A DNA stretch of 64,000 bases from Riptortus pedestris (lineage: Eukaryota; Arthropoda; Insecta; Hemiptera; Alydidae), in the NCBI GenBank assembly GCA_019009955.1, contig CM032232.1:69919501-69983500 (forward strand), written 5' to 3'. This document shows, one piece after another, positions 44,111 through 55,437 of the stretch. The position numbers were made by a program, and so were the translations under genes. The notes under the pieces were generated by a model, which did no database searches, was not told where the DNA came from, and saw only the letters and a program-made list of their open reading frames with translations. Numbering within the stretch: the stretch's first letter is position 1; each line of letters starts with the position of its first letter.

Positions 44111-44880
44111 AAGCCGCTAAAATGCCCAGAAGGCACCTTTTAAATTAATTAATTTATATTATATAATGAATATTAATAGTAATTTTTGACATTTGCTTCT
44201 GTACTAGGAAGTAGCTTTTTTTTATTTTCCTTGATATTTTAAAAATAGAAATTTACAATTTTTATTAATGATTATTTGATTTTCTGTTTGTTTCTCTTTC
44301 ATCAGAATTATTTAGTCAAAACCCTTTTAGAACTTCTTTAATTATTTTTGGGGAAAGTACCTTGAACTCCTATGTTTCATAAAATGGAAAATTGGCAGAA
44401 TTAATTTTAAAAGTTTGAAATATTATTCATAATGTTACATGAATAATAAAATCTGTCACATTGTAAACAAAGGACTAAAATTTGATTAAATATTCTTTTC
44501 AAGGTCGTATCCCGTTAAAAAAAGTCCCAAACATTTTCCTACGAAACAATGTCGGCATAATTTCCGTTGAACAACCTTCACAGACCTTGCACTAATAAAT
44601 GGAGGTTTGGAAAAAAAAAAAAATAAATAAACTCCAAACAATCATTAGGGCTTTTAACAATTTGCATGCATTTTACTTTATGACCGCATAATGTAAAATG
44701 ACATAATAGTGTTTTTTATTATTCTTTGAAAGCAACAGTAATGACGTTATCAGGAGCTAAACTAGACAATGATATGAATTTCTATTTGTTATCAACTCAG
44801 CAAATATTCTCTAATCTCTTGATTACGTTCATACTTGCGAAAATGGTTGGAATAGGAAGGAATATAGAAACCATCATGAA
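44111..44880. other. unassigned AT-rich sequence
   Basis: I see no recognisable feature. Confidence 0.4.
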
Positions 44881-44886
44881 AACCTT

Positions 44887-45007
44887 TTAGCAGATTTCCC
44901 TTAAGGGAAATCAGCTATTGAGGTCTTACTCATGACGCAATTTTCGATTTTTTTCTTCTAATGTCCATCGATCCTACCTAGTAGATGACGAAAATGAAGT
45001 CCGTTCG

Positions 45008-45065
<58 letters not shown>
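44887..45065 (-). mobile_element. HEL-A copy, 3' part, interrupted by a LINE
   Basis: TTAGCAGATTTCCCTTAAGG, ATCGATCCTACCTAGTAGAT and (TA)n at 45010-45065 form this part. The copy continues after the LINE at 45766. Confidence 0.88.
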
Positions 45066-45068
<3 letters not shown>

Positions 45069-45763
45069 GTTTATTTATTTCCTTCCTGAAGTAACCCTAC
45101 AGGAAGGGAGTTTATTAGCCACACGTCCCGTACAGTAATTAGTACATAAAGTGTGCTTGATACATAACATTTTTTTTTTTTTTAAACTATAATAACATAA
45201 AATATTTATACAATAAAATTATTTACAACAAAGAAAAAGAAATGAAAAACTAAAACAAAATTTGGGTTCAATGCTGAATAATTAATTTAACTGTATTTTA
45301 GTTTCAAATAGTTCAAGAAGTCATACATTTCTTCAGCAAACTTTTTTAATGGTTTATTATGTTTATAAAATAATAGTTTTTCCTCAACAGGCCAATTTTC
45401 TTGTCGGCATTTTAATTGGGATTTAAAGTCTTCTCTTTGGTCCGTTAGTAGTCTGCAGTCATAGAGCAAGTGTCTGTATGTCTGTTCAGTAGTTAAGTCG
45501 CAGTAACAGTTTGGTTGATCTGTTAGGCCAAAACGATTAAAGTAAGAATTTGTTGTTCCGTGTCCAGTTAATAATTGTGTCAAGTAAAAGTCTGTTGATA
45601 TTAATTTTTGTCCTAAGTACTCTTTAATGTCTGGAATAAATATCTTTAAATGTTGTCCTTTCATAGTCGTATTCCATTTCTGTTGCCATGTGTTAATTGT
45701 GTCAGTAAGTAATTGTGTTTTTAAGTGTGATTTTGTTATTTTTTTTGTAGCATTCTGAAATTT

Positions 45764-45765
<2 letters not shown>
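45066..45765 (-). mobile_element. 5'-truncated R1-like LINE inserted in the HEL-A TA tract
   Basis: About 700 bp separates two halves of one HEL-A TA tract (45010-45065 and 45768-45795). On the minus strand it has an open C-terminal frame and a 3' untranslated region ending near AAATAAATAAACATAA. The target duplication cannot be resolved because both flanks are TA. Confidence 0.85.
45287..45764 (-). pseudogene. R1-like LINE ORF2 C terminus
   Basis: The frame is open from 45764 (TKFQNATKKITKSHLKTQLL, NTWQQKWNTT) through MKGQHLKIFIPDI and FYLTQLLTGHGTTNSYFNRF to the knuckle CYCDLTTEQTYRHLLYDC (CxC-x9-H-x4-C) and a stop at 45287. This is the part between RNase H and the C terminus of an R1-clade ORF2. 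The reverse transcriptase and endonuclease were never copied here. It has no stops or frameshifts, unlike its relative at 13.7-14.1 kb with the same knuckle spacing. Confidence 0.85.
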
Positions 45766-45797
<32 letters not shown>

Positions 45798-46428
45798 TAT
45801 ACCTATCTATATATGTGCCTGTTACCGCCTTAGCGGTCGCAATTTTTGTTTCATCGTTACCAAACTTGTCATTTAGTCGTTTTATACAAAAGAAAAGATC
45901 AGGTTTAGAAGGAGAGAAATTTGAAAATTCGAAATATCACCGTTATTACAAGTCGGATCGAAAAAGTGTATAAACTAAATCTTATTGCAAATTAAATTTA
46001 CTAAAAATATTGTAATGTACATTTATTCTCTATCTTGAATATTAACCGAGATATTTGCATTTTTCAGCCTTCACTAAACCCCCACTTCTACTAGTGTTAC
46101 ATAAACAATACTCTTTTATATAATAAACCACATTATTCGAAGCTTAAATACTAAATATTGTTTTCCAGAGACTAAAATTTGATTTATTGTGATAACAATT
46201 ATTCTGATTTATTATAAATTACAGTAGAAGGTATAGTATTGTTTTCTTTCCTGTGAGCCGTTGGCGGACCTGTTTGTTTACATTTTAGACGCTTCCCGCA
46301 GGCAGGAGAAAGATTTCTTGTTGCCCTTTGTATTTCCTCACTTAATATTGTTGTGTTCGCAGTATTTGGGTTTATTTATTATTAATCATCACGAGGGAAA
46401 TCTGTTTGGGCGTGGGGGCCTTTTTCAA
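45766..46428 (-). mobile_element. HEL-A copy, 5' part with extended block
   Basis: It resumes in the TA tract, with CCGCCTTAGCGGTCGCAATT, GTCGGATCGAAAAAGTG, the extended 5' block (GAGCCGTTGGCGGACCTG, TTTGTTTACATTTTAGACGC) and GAGGGAAATCTGTTTGG. The terminal hairpin is degraded to GGGCGTGGGGGCC. It pairs with 44887-45065. Confidence 0.85.
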
Positions 46429-46792
46429 TATATATGATACACAAGGGTAGTGCAAAACTCAAAAGTGTCAGAAATTAGTAGAACACATAATTCAGGTTCC
46501 TATCGTCGACTAACTTTATTCGCCCTATTAATATTCTTTTAAAATCCATGTGCTTGTATTTATTCCTCGATAGTCTGGTAAAAATAGAGAATTAGAGAGT
46601 GATATTCGCTAAATCGTAACTGACTGGATAACTTTCATCAGAAATTCGCCACCGAGAACTTTAAATGTTTTGAAGAGAGCTCAGCAGAGTGTATTCTCAG
46701 GACTTGATTAAGCTGTCTGCTTAATTAAGGAACTTTTTTATAAAAGAGCAGAACACCTTTTACACACGCCAGGTCTATTAGCAGCTAAAAAA
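46429..46792. other. unassigned AT-rich sequence
   Basis: No recognisable feature is visible. Confidence 0.35.
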
Positions 46793-47217
46793 ACTCTGTC
46801 ACGCAGGGGCTGCGTAAACTAAGTATTTTTTTAGAGAAATCATTCAGTCAATCTTAATAACCTCCCATCGCAAAGCGAATAGATAGAATTATTCTAGACA
46901 TGAAAGAAAAACATTTATATTCAGATATATTTCAGTATCTGAATATAACATATTAATTTTATTGAAAACTATTTACTATAACTAGTCCTGTAATTTATTA
47001 TGAATCAAAATAATTTTCAAATCAATCACTAAAATCTTAGTATTCCAAGAACTAAATTAGGGGGGGGGGGGTCAACAGAAAGTTTTTGCATATATCTCAC
47101 AAAGTAGAAGTTCAATGAAAACAATATTTGGTATTTAACCATGGAATGAAGAGCTTCATGATATAAAAACCTATAATTAATATGACTTGAGTAGGAGTGG
47201 GGATTTTCTGAACGGTG

Positions 47218-47219
<2 letters not shown>

Positions 47220-47265
<46 letters not shown>
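47220..47265. repeat. poly-T tract of 46 bp
   Basis: This is an uninterrupted T homopolymer inside a HEL-A copy, at the place where other copies have the TTTTCAG/CAGCCTTCAG region. Assembly length may be unreliable. Confidence 0.9.
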
Positions 47266-47267
<2 letters not shown>

Positions 47268-47532
47268 ATTTGCGAATATTCAAGATAGAGAAAAATGTAC
47301 GAAACAATATATTTAGTACATGTAATTTGCAAAAGGATTGGTTGTATGCAATTAATCGATCCGACGTATAGTAACAGAGATATTTCGAATTTTCGAAAAT
47401 ATCCCCCTTTAAACCCCTCCCACTAGTCTGATTTCAGCCACTAACGAACTTTACCTTTCTTTTTATATGAAATGATAAAATATCTAGTTTAGTAAAGATC
47501 AAACAAAAATTGCGACCGCTAGGGCGTTACAG

Positions 47533-47673
<141 letters not shown>

Positions 47674-47806
47674 GTGCAAACATTTTGAACGGATCTCATT
47701 TTCGTAATCTTCTGGGTAGAATCAATGGAAATTTTAAGAAATCTTTCGAAAATCACTTCATGAGAATGACCTCAGTAGCTGATTTCCCATAAGGGAAATC
47801 TGCTAA

Positions 47807-48310
47807 ATGGCTAATGATTTTAATGTATTACAGATCATACTAACAGGGAATCTTCTAATACCGTTTCATAAGACCGCGATATCCCTTGTACCGAGATTGC
47901 AGTAACTTGCAATGACTTTTTTCAAGTACCTTATAACTTTCCGTTGATAAATGGTTTGTTTTATATCAATTAATTCCCCAAGAAAGAACCTTAATGCCAC
48001 GATCAATGTCAAGTGGCTAGATAATTACTGGAGTGTCTCTTCGTAAAAAAATGATTCTTGGAATATGTGAGATGATTCTGAGTATTTCTAAAACGGCTGT
48101 TTAATGTATGGTTGGGTGTAATCAGTTTAGTGATAAGAGGGAGGAGATATGTTATCATATCGAGTGACCTCTACACCGATAAGGGAACAAACATTCAATG
48201 CTATCTCACTACACCTAGAGGATTCAGCCTGCATTTTCACGCTACAAACAGAATCAGAAATCGTAAAATCTGACTTGCCCAATAGTATATTACTACAGTA
48301 AATATTGGAA
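47807..48310. other. unassigned sequence
   Basis: I see no gene. The 75-codon minus frame at 48127-48354 is not recognisable. Confidence 0.35.
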
Positions 48311-48314
48311 TACT

Positions 48315-48775
48315 TTTTGGGAAATTCATAACTTGGTTTAAAGGCAAATATCAAAGTTGAAATGATTACTCTACTTTGCTACATGATCAGAAATAATCAT
48401 GATTTTATATTGAGTCCTTCCAGAGATATATAACCTCAAACTTTATAAAAATTAAAAAAAAAAATCCAAAAAACAAAAATGAAAAATGTTAATGAATTTT
48501 TAAAATTTGGTTTGTAACTATGATTATTTTGTATTTCTATGAAATAAGTATCCTATTTCAACTATTTAATTTGTGGTGAAGATGCACAGTGTTCCCCCAC
48601 TTATTTTCTAAAATTCATAACTTGGTTCAGAATCAAATATAGAAGTTCAAATTTTTAGTTCACATTACTAATATATAAGACTACATAATGTGTAAAAATC
48701 CTGATTTTATATTATCTGTCCAATCAATAATATACAACCTAAAACTTCAAAAAAATTGAAAAAATCCAAGATTTT
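48315..48775. repeat. diverged direct duplication, about 160-bp arms
   Basis: AAATTCATAACTTGGTT, then AAATAT, GATTTTATATT, ATATA-CAACCT and AAAATCCAA, appears at about 48323-48475 and again at about 48611-48772. Identity is moderate. Confidence 0.55.
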
Positions 48776-48888
48776 AAAATTTATGAAGAAACAATTCTCA
48801 ATGGTATTACTCTAAAAAATGTGAGAGGTTGATGATAGATTACTTGAAAATAAAAATTACCTCTGCTAAGTCACACCCTCATAGTATG

Positions 48889-48981
48889 AGGTCTTACTCA
48901 TGACGCAATTTTTGAAATTTTTCTTCAAATGTCCATCGATCCTACCCAGTGAATGACGAAAATGGGGTCCGTTCAAAACTG

Positions 48982-49050
<69 letters not shown>

Positions 49051-49755
49051 TTAGTTCATTAACGGCTGAATTCGGACAAGGGGAGGGGTGTTCAGGGAGG
49101 GGGATTTTGAAAATTCGATATATCTCCGATAGTATAAGTTGGATCGAAGATGTGAATGAATATTATTGCAGATTAAATGTGCTACACATATTGTAATATA
49201 CCTATATTCTCTATCTTAAATATTAACCGAGATATTTGCAATTTTCTGTTTTCAGCCATCAGTAAGCCACCACTTCTACTCGAGTTACGTAAAGAGTACT
49301 CTGATAAATAATAAACCATATTATTCGAAGCTTAAATACCAAATTTTGTTTTCCAGAGAGCTTTATTATACGAGATACATGCACATATGTTCTTACCCCC
49401 CCCCCGTCTTAAATTATTGGAATACTAAACTTTTATGATTAAGTTAACATTTATTCCGATTTATTATATAATGTAGTACTAAATATAGTACATAGTTTTC
49501 AATTAAATTAATACGTTATATTCTGATATGTTTCAGTTATTGGTTTTCTTCCCGGTATGCCGTTGGCAGACCTGTTTGTTTTCATTTGAAAACAATTTCT
49601 TCCTGCCGGCAGGGGAAAGATTTCTTATTACCGTTTGTATGTATTCACCTAATATTCACGGTGGTGTGTTAGCAGTATGTAGGTTTATGTATTATTAAAA
49701 TTCACGTGGGAAATCTGCTTAGTTTACGCAGCCCCTGCGTGACGGAAGTTTTTTA
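48889..49755 (-). mobile_element. HEL-A extended form, 3' hairpin missing, minus orientation
   Basis: It starts at GAGGTCTTACTCATGACGC, so the terminal hairpin is lost. Then follow (TA)n 48982-49000, (CA)n 49001-49045, a deletion of the segment with AACTCGATATTTAG, the core, the extended block (GGCAGACCTGTTTGTTTTC, CTGCCGGCAGGGGAAAG) and an intact 5' end, CACGTGGGAAATCTGCTTAG with ACGCAGCCCCTGCGTGACGG. Confidence 0.88.
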
Positions 49756-50182
49756 AATTTCTAAAAAGTGGAATTTCTCAGTCTTCAACCACTAACAATG
49801 GAGACCATATTGACTGGTTAATTTTGGATATATGGCATTATGTCTAAGAAACAATATTGTAGAGGAGAAACTTCTTAAAAAAAAAAAAAAAAAATCAAGT
49901 CCATTTCAATGATTTAAAATGACCCAGTGCAGAGACAATCAATTTAATGCTAACGCCTGCTAAGCGAAAACCCCTGCGTTTTTCTTAACTAAAATGGCCT
50001 CCACATGTGAACGGTGTATGATAAAAATGTATAAAAAATTCAGATCACTTCATAAGCATTAACCTTTATCCAATTTTGACTGTGAGAAACTGAATCACAA
50101 AACATCTCATGATCTCTGATATTTCGATACCCGATTACGGGAGCTGAGATCATCATAGTACATTTAGTAGTATACAACAAGC
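49756..50182. other. unassigned AT-rich sequence
   Basis: No recognisable feature is visible. Confidence 0.35.
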
Positions 50183-50232
50183 TCTTGGGAAAATCTGTTT
50201 AGATAACGCAGCCCCTGCGTGAAGGACTTTTT
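50183..50232 (-). mobile_element. solo HEL-A 5' end
   Basis: Only the outermost ~50 bp is present: TTGGGAAAATCTGTTTAGAT then ACGCAGCCCCTGCGTGAAGG and ACTTTTT. Nothing of the HEL-A body precedes it. Confidence 0.8.
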
Positions 50233-50500
50233 ATGTATGCAAGTATTGTGATTCGCAGCTTTCCAAGCTTGTAGTAAAGAATATCGAATAAAGGACTGGC
50301 TCTTCAAATTTCCAGAATTATCCATTTAATGGAGCATTTGGTATGATTGTGGGAGTATTGAAAGTTTGGCCGTTCAGGTTAGGGGTTTAATCCTGCCGGC
50401 TATTATCACTGTTACGACTATCACTAACAGCTGGTGAGTGCGACAATAGTAGCAGTAACAGATAGAAAGTCACTTCCGAGCCAGAGGCCATTTCATTTGG
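50233..50500. other. unassigned; possible B-box word
   Basis: GGGGTTTAATCCTGCC near 50382 resembles a polymerase III B box, but no A box or SINE body is visible. Confidence 0.2.
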
Positions 50501-50830
50501 GTCGGGTTAGACATTCGCCATTATACTGTTAGGGGACAAACTCTTGCACTAATGTTGGCAGCAGTTAAGTGGATTGTAGCAATTTATTTTAATGGCTGCC
50601 AGCTTGGTTAATCCCTGCGAATCCCGTAATGAGCGGGATGAAGGGCCCGGAGATGCGGCCCAGGACAGTACCCTGTTACATCGGGGAATGCAGGCCATTA
50701 GGTGCCCTTCTCAGAGATTGGGAGCAACCGAATTAATTCTAAACCCTTTTATGAGGCAATCCGAAGAAGGGGAAAGCGTTGTTTATTGTCCCGATTATTG
50801 GCAGACATTAATTCTCCTTTTGGTACTTAT
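50500..50830. promoter_or_regulatory. unique GC-richer island, possible conserved noncoding element
   Basis: About 330 bp of unique sequence with GATGCGGCCCAGGACAG, CCTTTTATGAGGCAATCC and CGAATTAATTC/CATTAATTCTCC homeodomain-like words. The 89-codon plus frame at 50592-50861 starts MAASLVNPCESRNERDEGPG; it is not recognised and ends in low-complexity hydrophobic residues. A noncoding role seems as likely as coding. Confidence 0.3.
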
Positions 50831-51944
50831 GCTAAACATCTCATTTAAAGCAAAACAATAACTTAGCCTAATTCAACATTTTAAATTCAATGAGCCTACT
50901 CGATTCTGTTCATTGTGTATCCTTTTTGTACTTCGAATATATTTCACTATATTATAACTGCCAGAATTACTGATTAAATATATCGATTTTTCAACTTAGG
51001 AGTTAACCGAAGTCACACAAATGCTTTGAAATTTTTTCCTTTAAAATTTTATATTTTGTTTCAGTGACTGGCCATTAGGAAATACGCTACGAGGCCAATC
51101 ACAAGTCTGAATTAATCAAAATGTCTTTCATATCATCACAAATCGTAATGCATGTCTTTCGAGGACAATATCTGTATCAAAACAAATATAGGAACTAGAC
51201 ATTTGAAATTAATATTTCTTCACATACTTTCCCTGACGGCTGACAACTGCGATTGAAAAGAACAAAAAGAAAATGAATAAAGAATACTTGTACCTCAATA
51301 CAATAATATCTAAAAAACGAAAGTTATTATCAACAGTCGGGGTGTATGTCTTGGCATAAATATGAAGGTCCTCCATCTTGTAGAAGAAATAGAGAAACGA
51401 ATTAAAAATATTGTGTGGGAAATAACTTAAAAGGGTACTCCCAGGGGAATGGAAAAAAATATGAATAAATAGTTTGATATAATAGCCTCATTTAGTATGG
51501 GGGAGGCCAGAAAGAAGAATACATTCAAATAGCTTGCCTCAAAACATGAGCTGTGAGGGAAAAAATAAACCAAGTGAAACAGAAAATAAATAGTTAAGAG
51601 ATTCTATGGAAATGGCTGAGAGGTATATGCATGGATGAATTAAGAAAAAAACATTTTTATTTTCAAGTCTTGAAAATTGGTAGGAGAGAATCTTCTGATG
51701 ACCCTGGTAAGTTAAAGTACTCTGAGCAGCAAGGAAGAATTCGTTAAGCAAGCAACACACTAGTGTTGCGTAATAAATGCAGATTTCTCAGATATATTTA
51801 AAAAACGTAAGACAAAATGCACTGGAACGTTCAATGGCTTATTTAAATTAACTTTCATGGTTTTCCCTTTAAAAAGACCCTTTCTAAACAATACGGTATA
51901 ATCTGAGCTTAAACCATTTCATAAAGAAATATGATGTTGTGAAT
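50831..51944. other. unassigned AT-rich sequence
   Basis: No repeat, RNA gene or convincing exon is visible. Confidence 0.4.
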
Positions 51945-51955
51945 TCACATCATTA

Positions 51956-52875
51956 TTATTATTATTTATTTGAGATGCCGCTACAATGGCGATTTATCTT
52001 TTGACATGTCTGAATTTAATTTTACAAAATTTGATAAATATTAAAATTTTTATAAAGCCAAATGTTACAAATGTACAAAATAAATAGAACCATGACGCTA
52101 CAATGGCGATTCATATATTAACATGCTAACATATAATTTCACAAAATTAAATAAATATTAAAATTTTTACACAGCTAACATTTGCAAATGTATAAAATAA
52201 ATAAAATGGACAAAACTAAATATAAATTGTTACTACATTTACAATATGAGGAAAAAAATAAAACAAACAAAAAAAAACTAAAAGAAAAACTATAAATAGT
52301 TAAACTGGAAGAAGGCAAAACTTATATTCCACAGTGCTTGCTATATATAACTCTCATAATTGTAGATAATAGCTTTTATATTTCATCAAAAAATCCAGTA
52401 GTTCGCATACATTTGTGGGCCATAGGTACATTTTCACTTGTGCGCAGTCAGTTAGTATGTGTTTCACATTCAGCGTTCTGTTGCAGTAGCGACATATAGG
52501 CTCATCTTCCCTGGTCATTAGATATGAATGTGTTAGTCTAGTGTGTCCTGTGCGTAGGCGTGTAAGTACAATTTCTTCTCTTCTAGAGCGTCTATTACTT
52601 GAAGTCCAGTTGAGAGTGTTTGATTTGATTTCTCTAAGTTTACTGTCAGTGTTATACCATAAATTATTCCAGTCAGTAATTACGAGTTTTCTTATTTGAG
52701 AGAAAGCATCTTGGTGAGTTATATCCAAAAAATTTATTTGTTCAAGTTGAGTTGATTGTTTGGCTGCTTTGTCTACTATATCACTTTGAGATATGCCCAC
52801 ATGGCCGGGTAACCAATAAATAGTAATGTGCTTTTTATTCTATGAATATTGTTAAAAAATTCAATAATAAGGGGA
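51956..52875 (-). mobile_element. 5'-truncated I-like LINE with 11-bp target duplication
   Basis: TCACATCATTA flanks the insert at 51945-51955 and 52876-52886. On the minus strand the element ends with an (AAT)n tail, as in the I clade. Its 3' untranslated region contains a direct repeat: CGCTACAATGGCGATT at about 51979 and 52096, roughly 118 bp apart. Confidence 0.88.
52354..52830 (-). pseudogene. I-like LINE ORF2 end: RNase H C terminus and knuckle
   Basis: From about 52830 the frame reads IYWLPGHVGISQSDIVDKAA, the terminal RNase H motif (family pattern xWxPGHxGIxGNExADxxAK, with substitutions at GNE). It continues to REEIVLTRLRTGHTRLTHSY, then CRYCNRTLNVKHILTDC (Cx2Cx7Hx4C) and the stop at 52354. 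The RLRTGHTxLTH block is characteristic of I-type ORF2. There is no stop within the retained part. The reverse transcriptase is missing. Confidence 0.85.
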
Positions 52876-52886
52876 TCACATCATTA

Positions 52887-53693
52887 AGAAGCGGGTTTAA
52901 TGACCTTACCAAATTCAATATTTAAACGTTTTATGTAAAAATAAAGATCAAGGTATCTGAATGTTTGAAATCGGGCCATTGAGAAGGGATTTAGAAGGAG
53001 AATTTCGAAATATCTCTGTTATTAAACATCGGATCGAAAAAAAATCGTATAGAAAATGTTTCTATATATACATACTATTTCATATCTTGATTATTAACCG
53101 AGACATTTCCATTTTTTAGTAATCGGCCTTCAGTAAACCCCCACCCCTACTCATGTCATGTTACGAATAAGTTGTTATATCAAGAACCACTTTATTCTAA
53201 TCTTAAATTCCAAATATTGTCTTCATTGAAGTGTTACTGTTCGAGATACATGATGAAGTCATCAATTGAGAATTTCCGGGATTCAAAATGTATATTTGAT
53301 CTATACCATATTCAATCTTTAACCGTTTAATTCGGCTCGAATGTTCATATTCGTTAAGGGGTTAAAATCCCTCCCGAAATAGGAAGGAGCTCGAAACTTC
53401 AAAATATCTCCTTTATTCTGAGTCGGATCGAACAATTGTATAAAACCAATCTTGCTAAGCTATTGATGTTCATAATTGTTCAATACTTTTATTAATAAGT
53501 CAATACTTTTATTAATAAGCCATTTATTAAGAGAGTTATCCAATTGGCATGTTTTTGGCCTTCTGTAAACCCCCACTGATACTCATCGGGTTTTAACATT
53601 TAAACAGAGAACATATGGTCATTTGGGATTAGTCGTGTATTATAACAGCACGTGGGAACTCTGCTTAGTTTGCGCAGCACCTGCATGACTGAC
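52887..53693 (-). mobile_element. HEL-A long form, 3' end missing, minus orientation
   Basis: Two core modules lie at about 52905-53240 and 53330-53600. The copy ends CACGTGGGAACTCTGCTTAG, then TGCGCAGCACCTGCATGACTG (first 20 bases considered). A 20-bp word, CAATACTTTTATTAATAAG, is tandemly duplicated at 53480-53519. Confidence 0.8.
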
Positions 53694-53880
53694 TTTACAT
53701 AAAAGTTGCCTTGAATACATGTTTTAAAATAAAAGTGATATAGGAAGTTTGGTCGCAAAGTAATTCTACATTTCCGTAGATATGATAAATTTACACATAA
53801 TCAACGTTTAAGTCATAGTTAAGATAATCAGGTGTTGATTATACCTGCCAACACCAATACCGTAGTGCACATTAAAAAAA

Positions 53881-54490
53881 TCCGTCACGCAGGGGCTACG
53901 TTAACTAAGTAGATTTCCCAAGTGCGTCACTTATTTGCATTTATCTCAAGACGTTAATGTTAATAGGAAAAAAAAAACCAACTTTGTATTTAAGCTTCAA
54001 ATAAAGTGCTTCATAATATAACAGCTTATGTTAATATGGCATGGGTAGGAGTGGGGGTTTAATAAAGGACGAATAATAAAAAAATGGAAATATCTTGGTT
54101 AATATCCAAGATGCCGAAAATATGTATAGAACACTATTTGTAGATCATTTAATTTGCAATAAGATTGAACCTACATACTTTCTTGATCCCTCGTACAGCA
54201 CTGGAGATATTTTGGATTTTCAAAATTCCCCCCTTTAAACCCCCGTCTCATTTGTCCGATTTCAGCCATTAACGAACTTGATCTCTCTTTTTACATAAAA
54301 CATTACATATGGAGATTGGTAATGATGAAACAAAAATTGCGACCCCTAGAGCATTAACAGGCATATATTTGTATATCATTTTGAACGGGCCTCATTTTCG
54401 TCATATGGGTGGAGATTTGAAGAAACTTTTCGAAAAGCGCGTCGTGAGTATGACCTCAATAGCTGATTTCCCTTCAGTGACATCTGCTAA
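53881..54490 (+). mobile_element. HEL-A full-length copy without TA expansion, plus orientation
   Basis: TCCGTCACGCAGGGGCTACG at 53881, AAGTAGATTTCCC, the core, an unexpanded centre (GGCATATATTTGTATATC), and GATTTCCCTTCAGTGACATC with CTAA at 54487-54490. The hairpin arm has mutated. Confidence 0.88.
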
Positions 54491-54519
54491 AATTGTGACA
54501 CATCCTGCGGATACACAGC

Positions 54520-54850
54520 CGACGAAAAATTTATCGTTTGAAGGTGATAAATGTTTTATAAATGATTTGCTTGGGCTTTGTTGCCGCTCGGATCCCTTTC
54601 ATGAAAGAGGGGTAATGAGAGTGTTGATGCGGGATTGAGCAACCAATAAGCAATCAGTGCTCTACCCGAGGGCTTTGTGCCAATTCCCATTGGTCCATTG
54701 GAATCGGCCCTTTTAGCAACTCCCCCGAATTCCAGCCCTCTCAGAACAAAGGCACCGCTGATAGCAGATTGGCCCGCTCTCTCCCTTGTTTGTCAATTGT
54801 ATCCCCATTTGCGCATTGTATTTCTACTACCGGAACTCCAATGAATGATG
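54520..54850. promoter_or_regulatory. unique GC-richer island with CCAAT-like words
   Basis: About 330 bp of unique sequence contains GAGCAACCAATAAGCAATC, CCCATTGGTCCATTGGAATC and GGCCCTTTTAGCAACTCCC. There is no coding match. The inverted CCAAT words and the composition suggest a regulatory element; this is inference. Confidence 0.3.
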
Positions 54851-55250
54851 ATTTGCTACAGAGACAATGCGAATTTTGATATAGCCAATAGTATCCAAGC
54901 TGTTCTCTTCCGATCTAAGAACTTGTCGTCCTAAGTTCTCGGAACCATAATAATTTTCACCCACTATTCCATGGGGACGACCCAGCCAGGCTCCTAGCTG
55001 TAATTAATTATAGTAATTAATTGCTTGAGGTATATTGATAATAAAAAATTGTCATGTATCTAGAGGATATGCGAAAGATTTAAAGGGCCAACAAACTTTA
55101 ATTATAAAATTTTCAGCTGTCTTTCCACAGGATATCAAGAACAATTTTGCACACAAGAAGAGATGGAAATATTTTGAAACTTAACATGTTCCTTAGTCTG
55201 AACCCTTGGAGGAGTTGGGACTTTTCATTTGTTGTTATTTATTAAAGTAC
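54851..55250. other. unassigned AT-rich sequence
   Basis: I see no recognisable feature. Confidence 0.35.
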
Positions 55251-55254
55251 ACTC

Positions 55255-55437
55255 TGTGCTACTAAAGCTATTTTGGACGGATTATCTACAGGAGACAAAC
55301 CTTTTCTTGCCAAACGGTTTTCTTAGTGAGTTCGTCACTGAATAAAATCCTATCGCCCAGGTGAGAATCGAACTCACGACTCTAGGTTTACCGAGTGAGA
55401 TTATGACCAACGCTTTAAATACATGGCTATCCTGACC
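55255..55437 (-). mobile_element. tRNA-derived SINE, minus orientation
   Basis: The minus strand reads GGATAGCCATGTATTTAAAG (A-box region, similar to the TAGCCGAGTGGTTAAGGCG start of type II tRNAs). AACCTAGAGTCGTGAG and GAGTTCGATTCTCACC (a good B box near 55363-55378) follow. The tRNA-unrelated part follows (GATAGGATTTTATTCAGTGA). It is the best preserved head among the three copies. Its 3' end is lost or diverged after about 55262. Confidence 0.78.

Noticed and set aside
51760..51800. Possible HEL-A 5' end (TTGCGTAATAAATGCAGATTTCTCAG-like)
   Set aside because: The match is short and imperfect and lacks the CAGGGGCTGCG hairpin, so chance similarity is likely.
55363..55437. Possible functional tRNA gene
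   Set aside because: The B box is good but the acceptor and anticodon stems do not pair, and the sequence continues into a SINE body shared with 1.9 kb.
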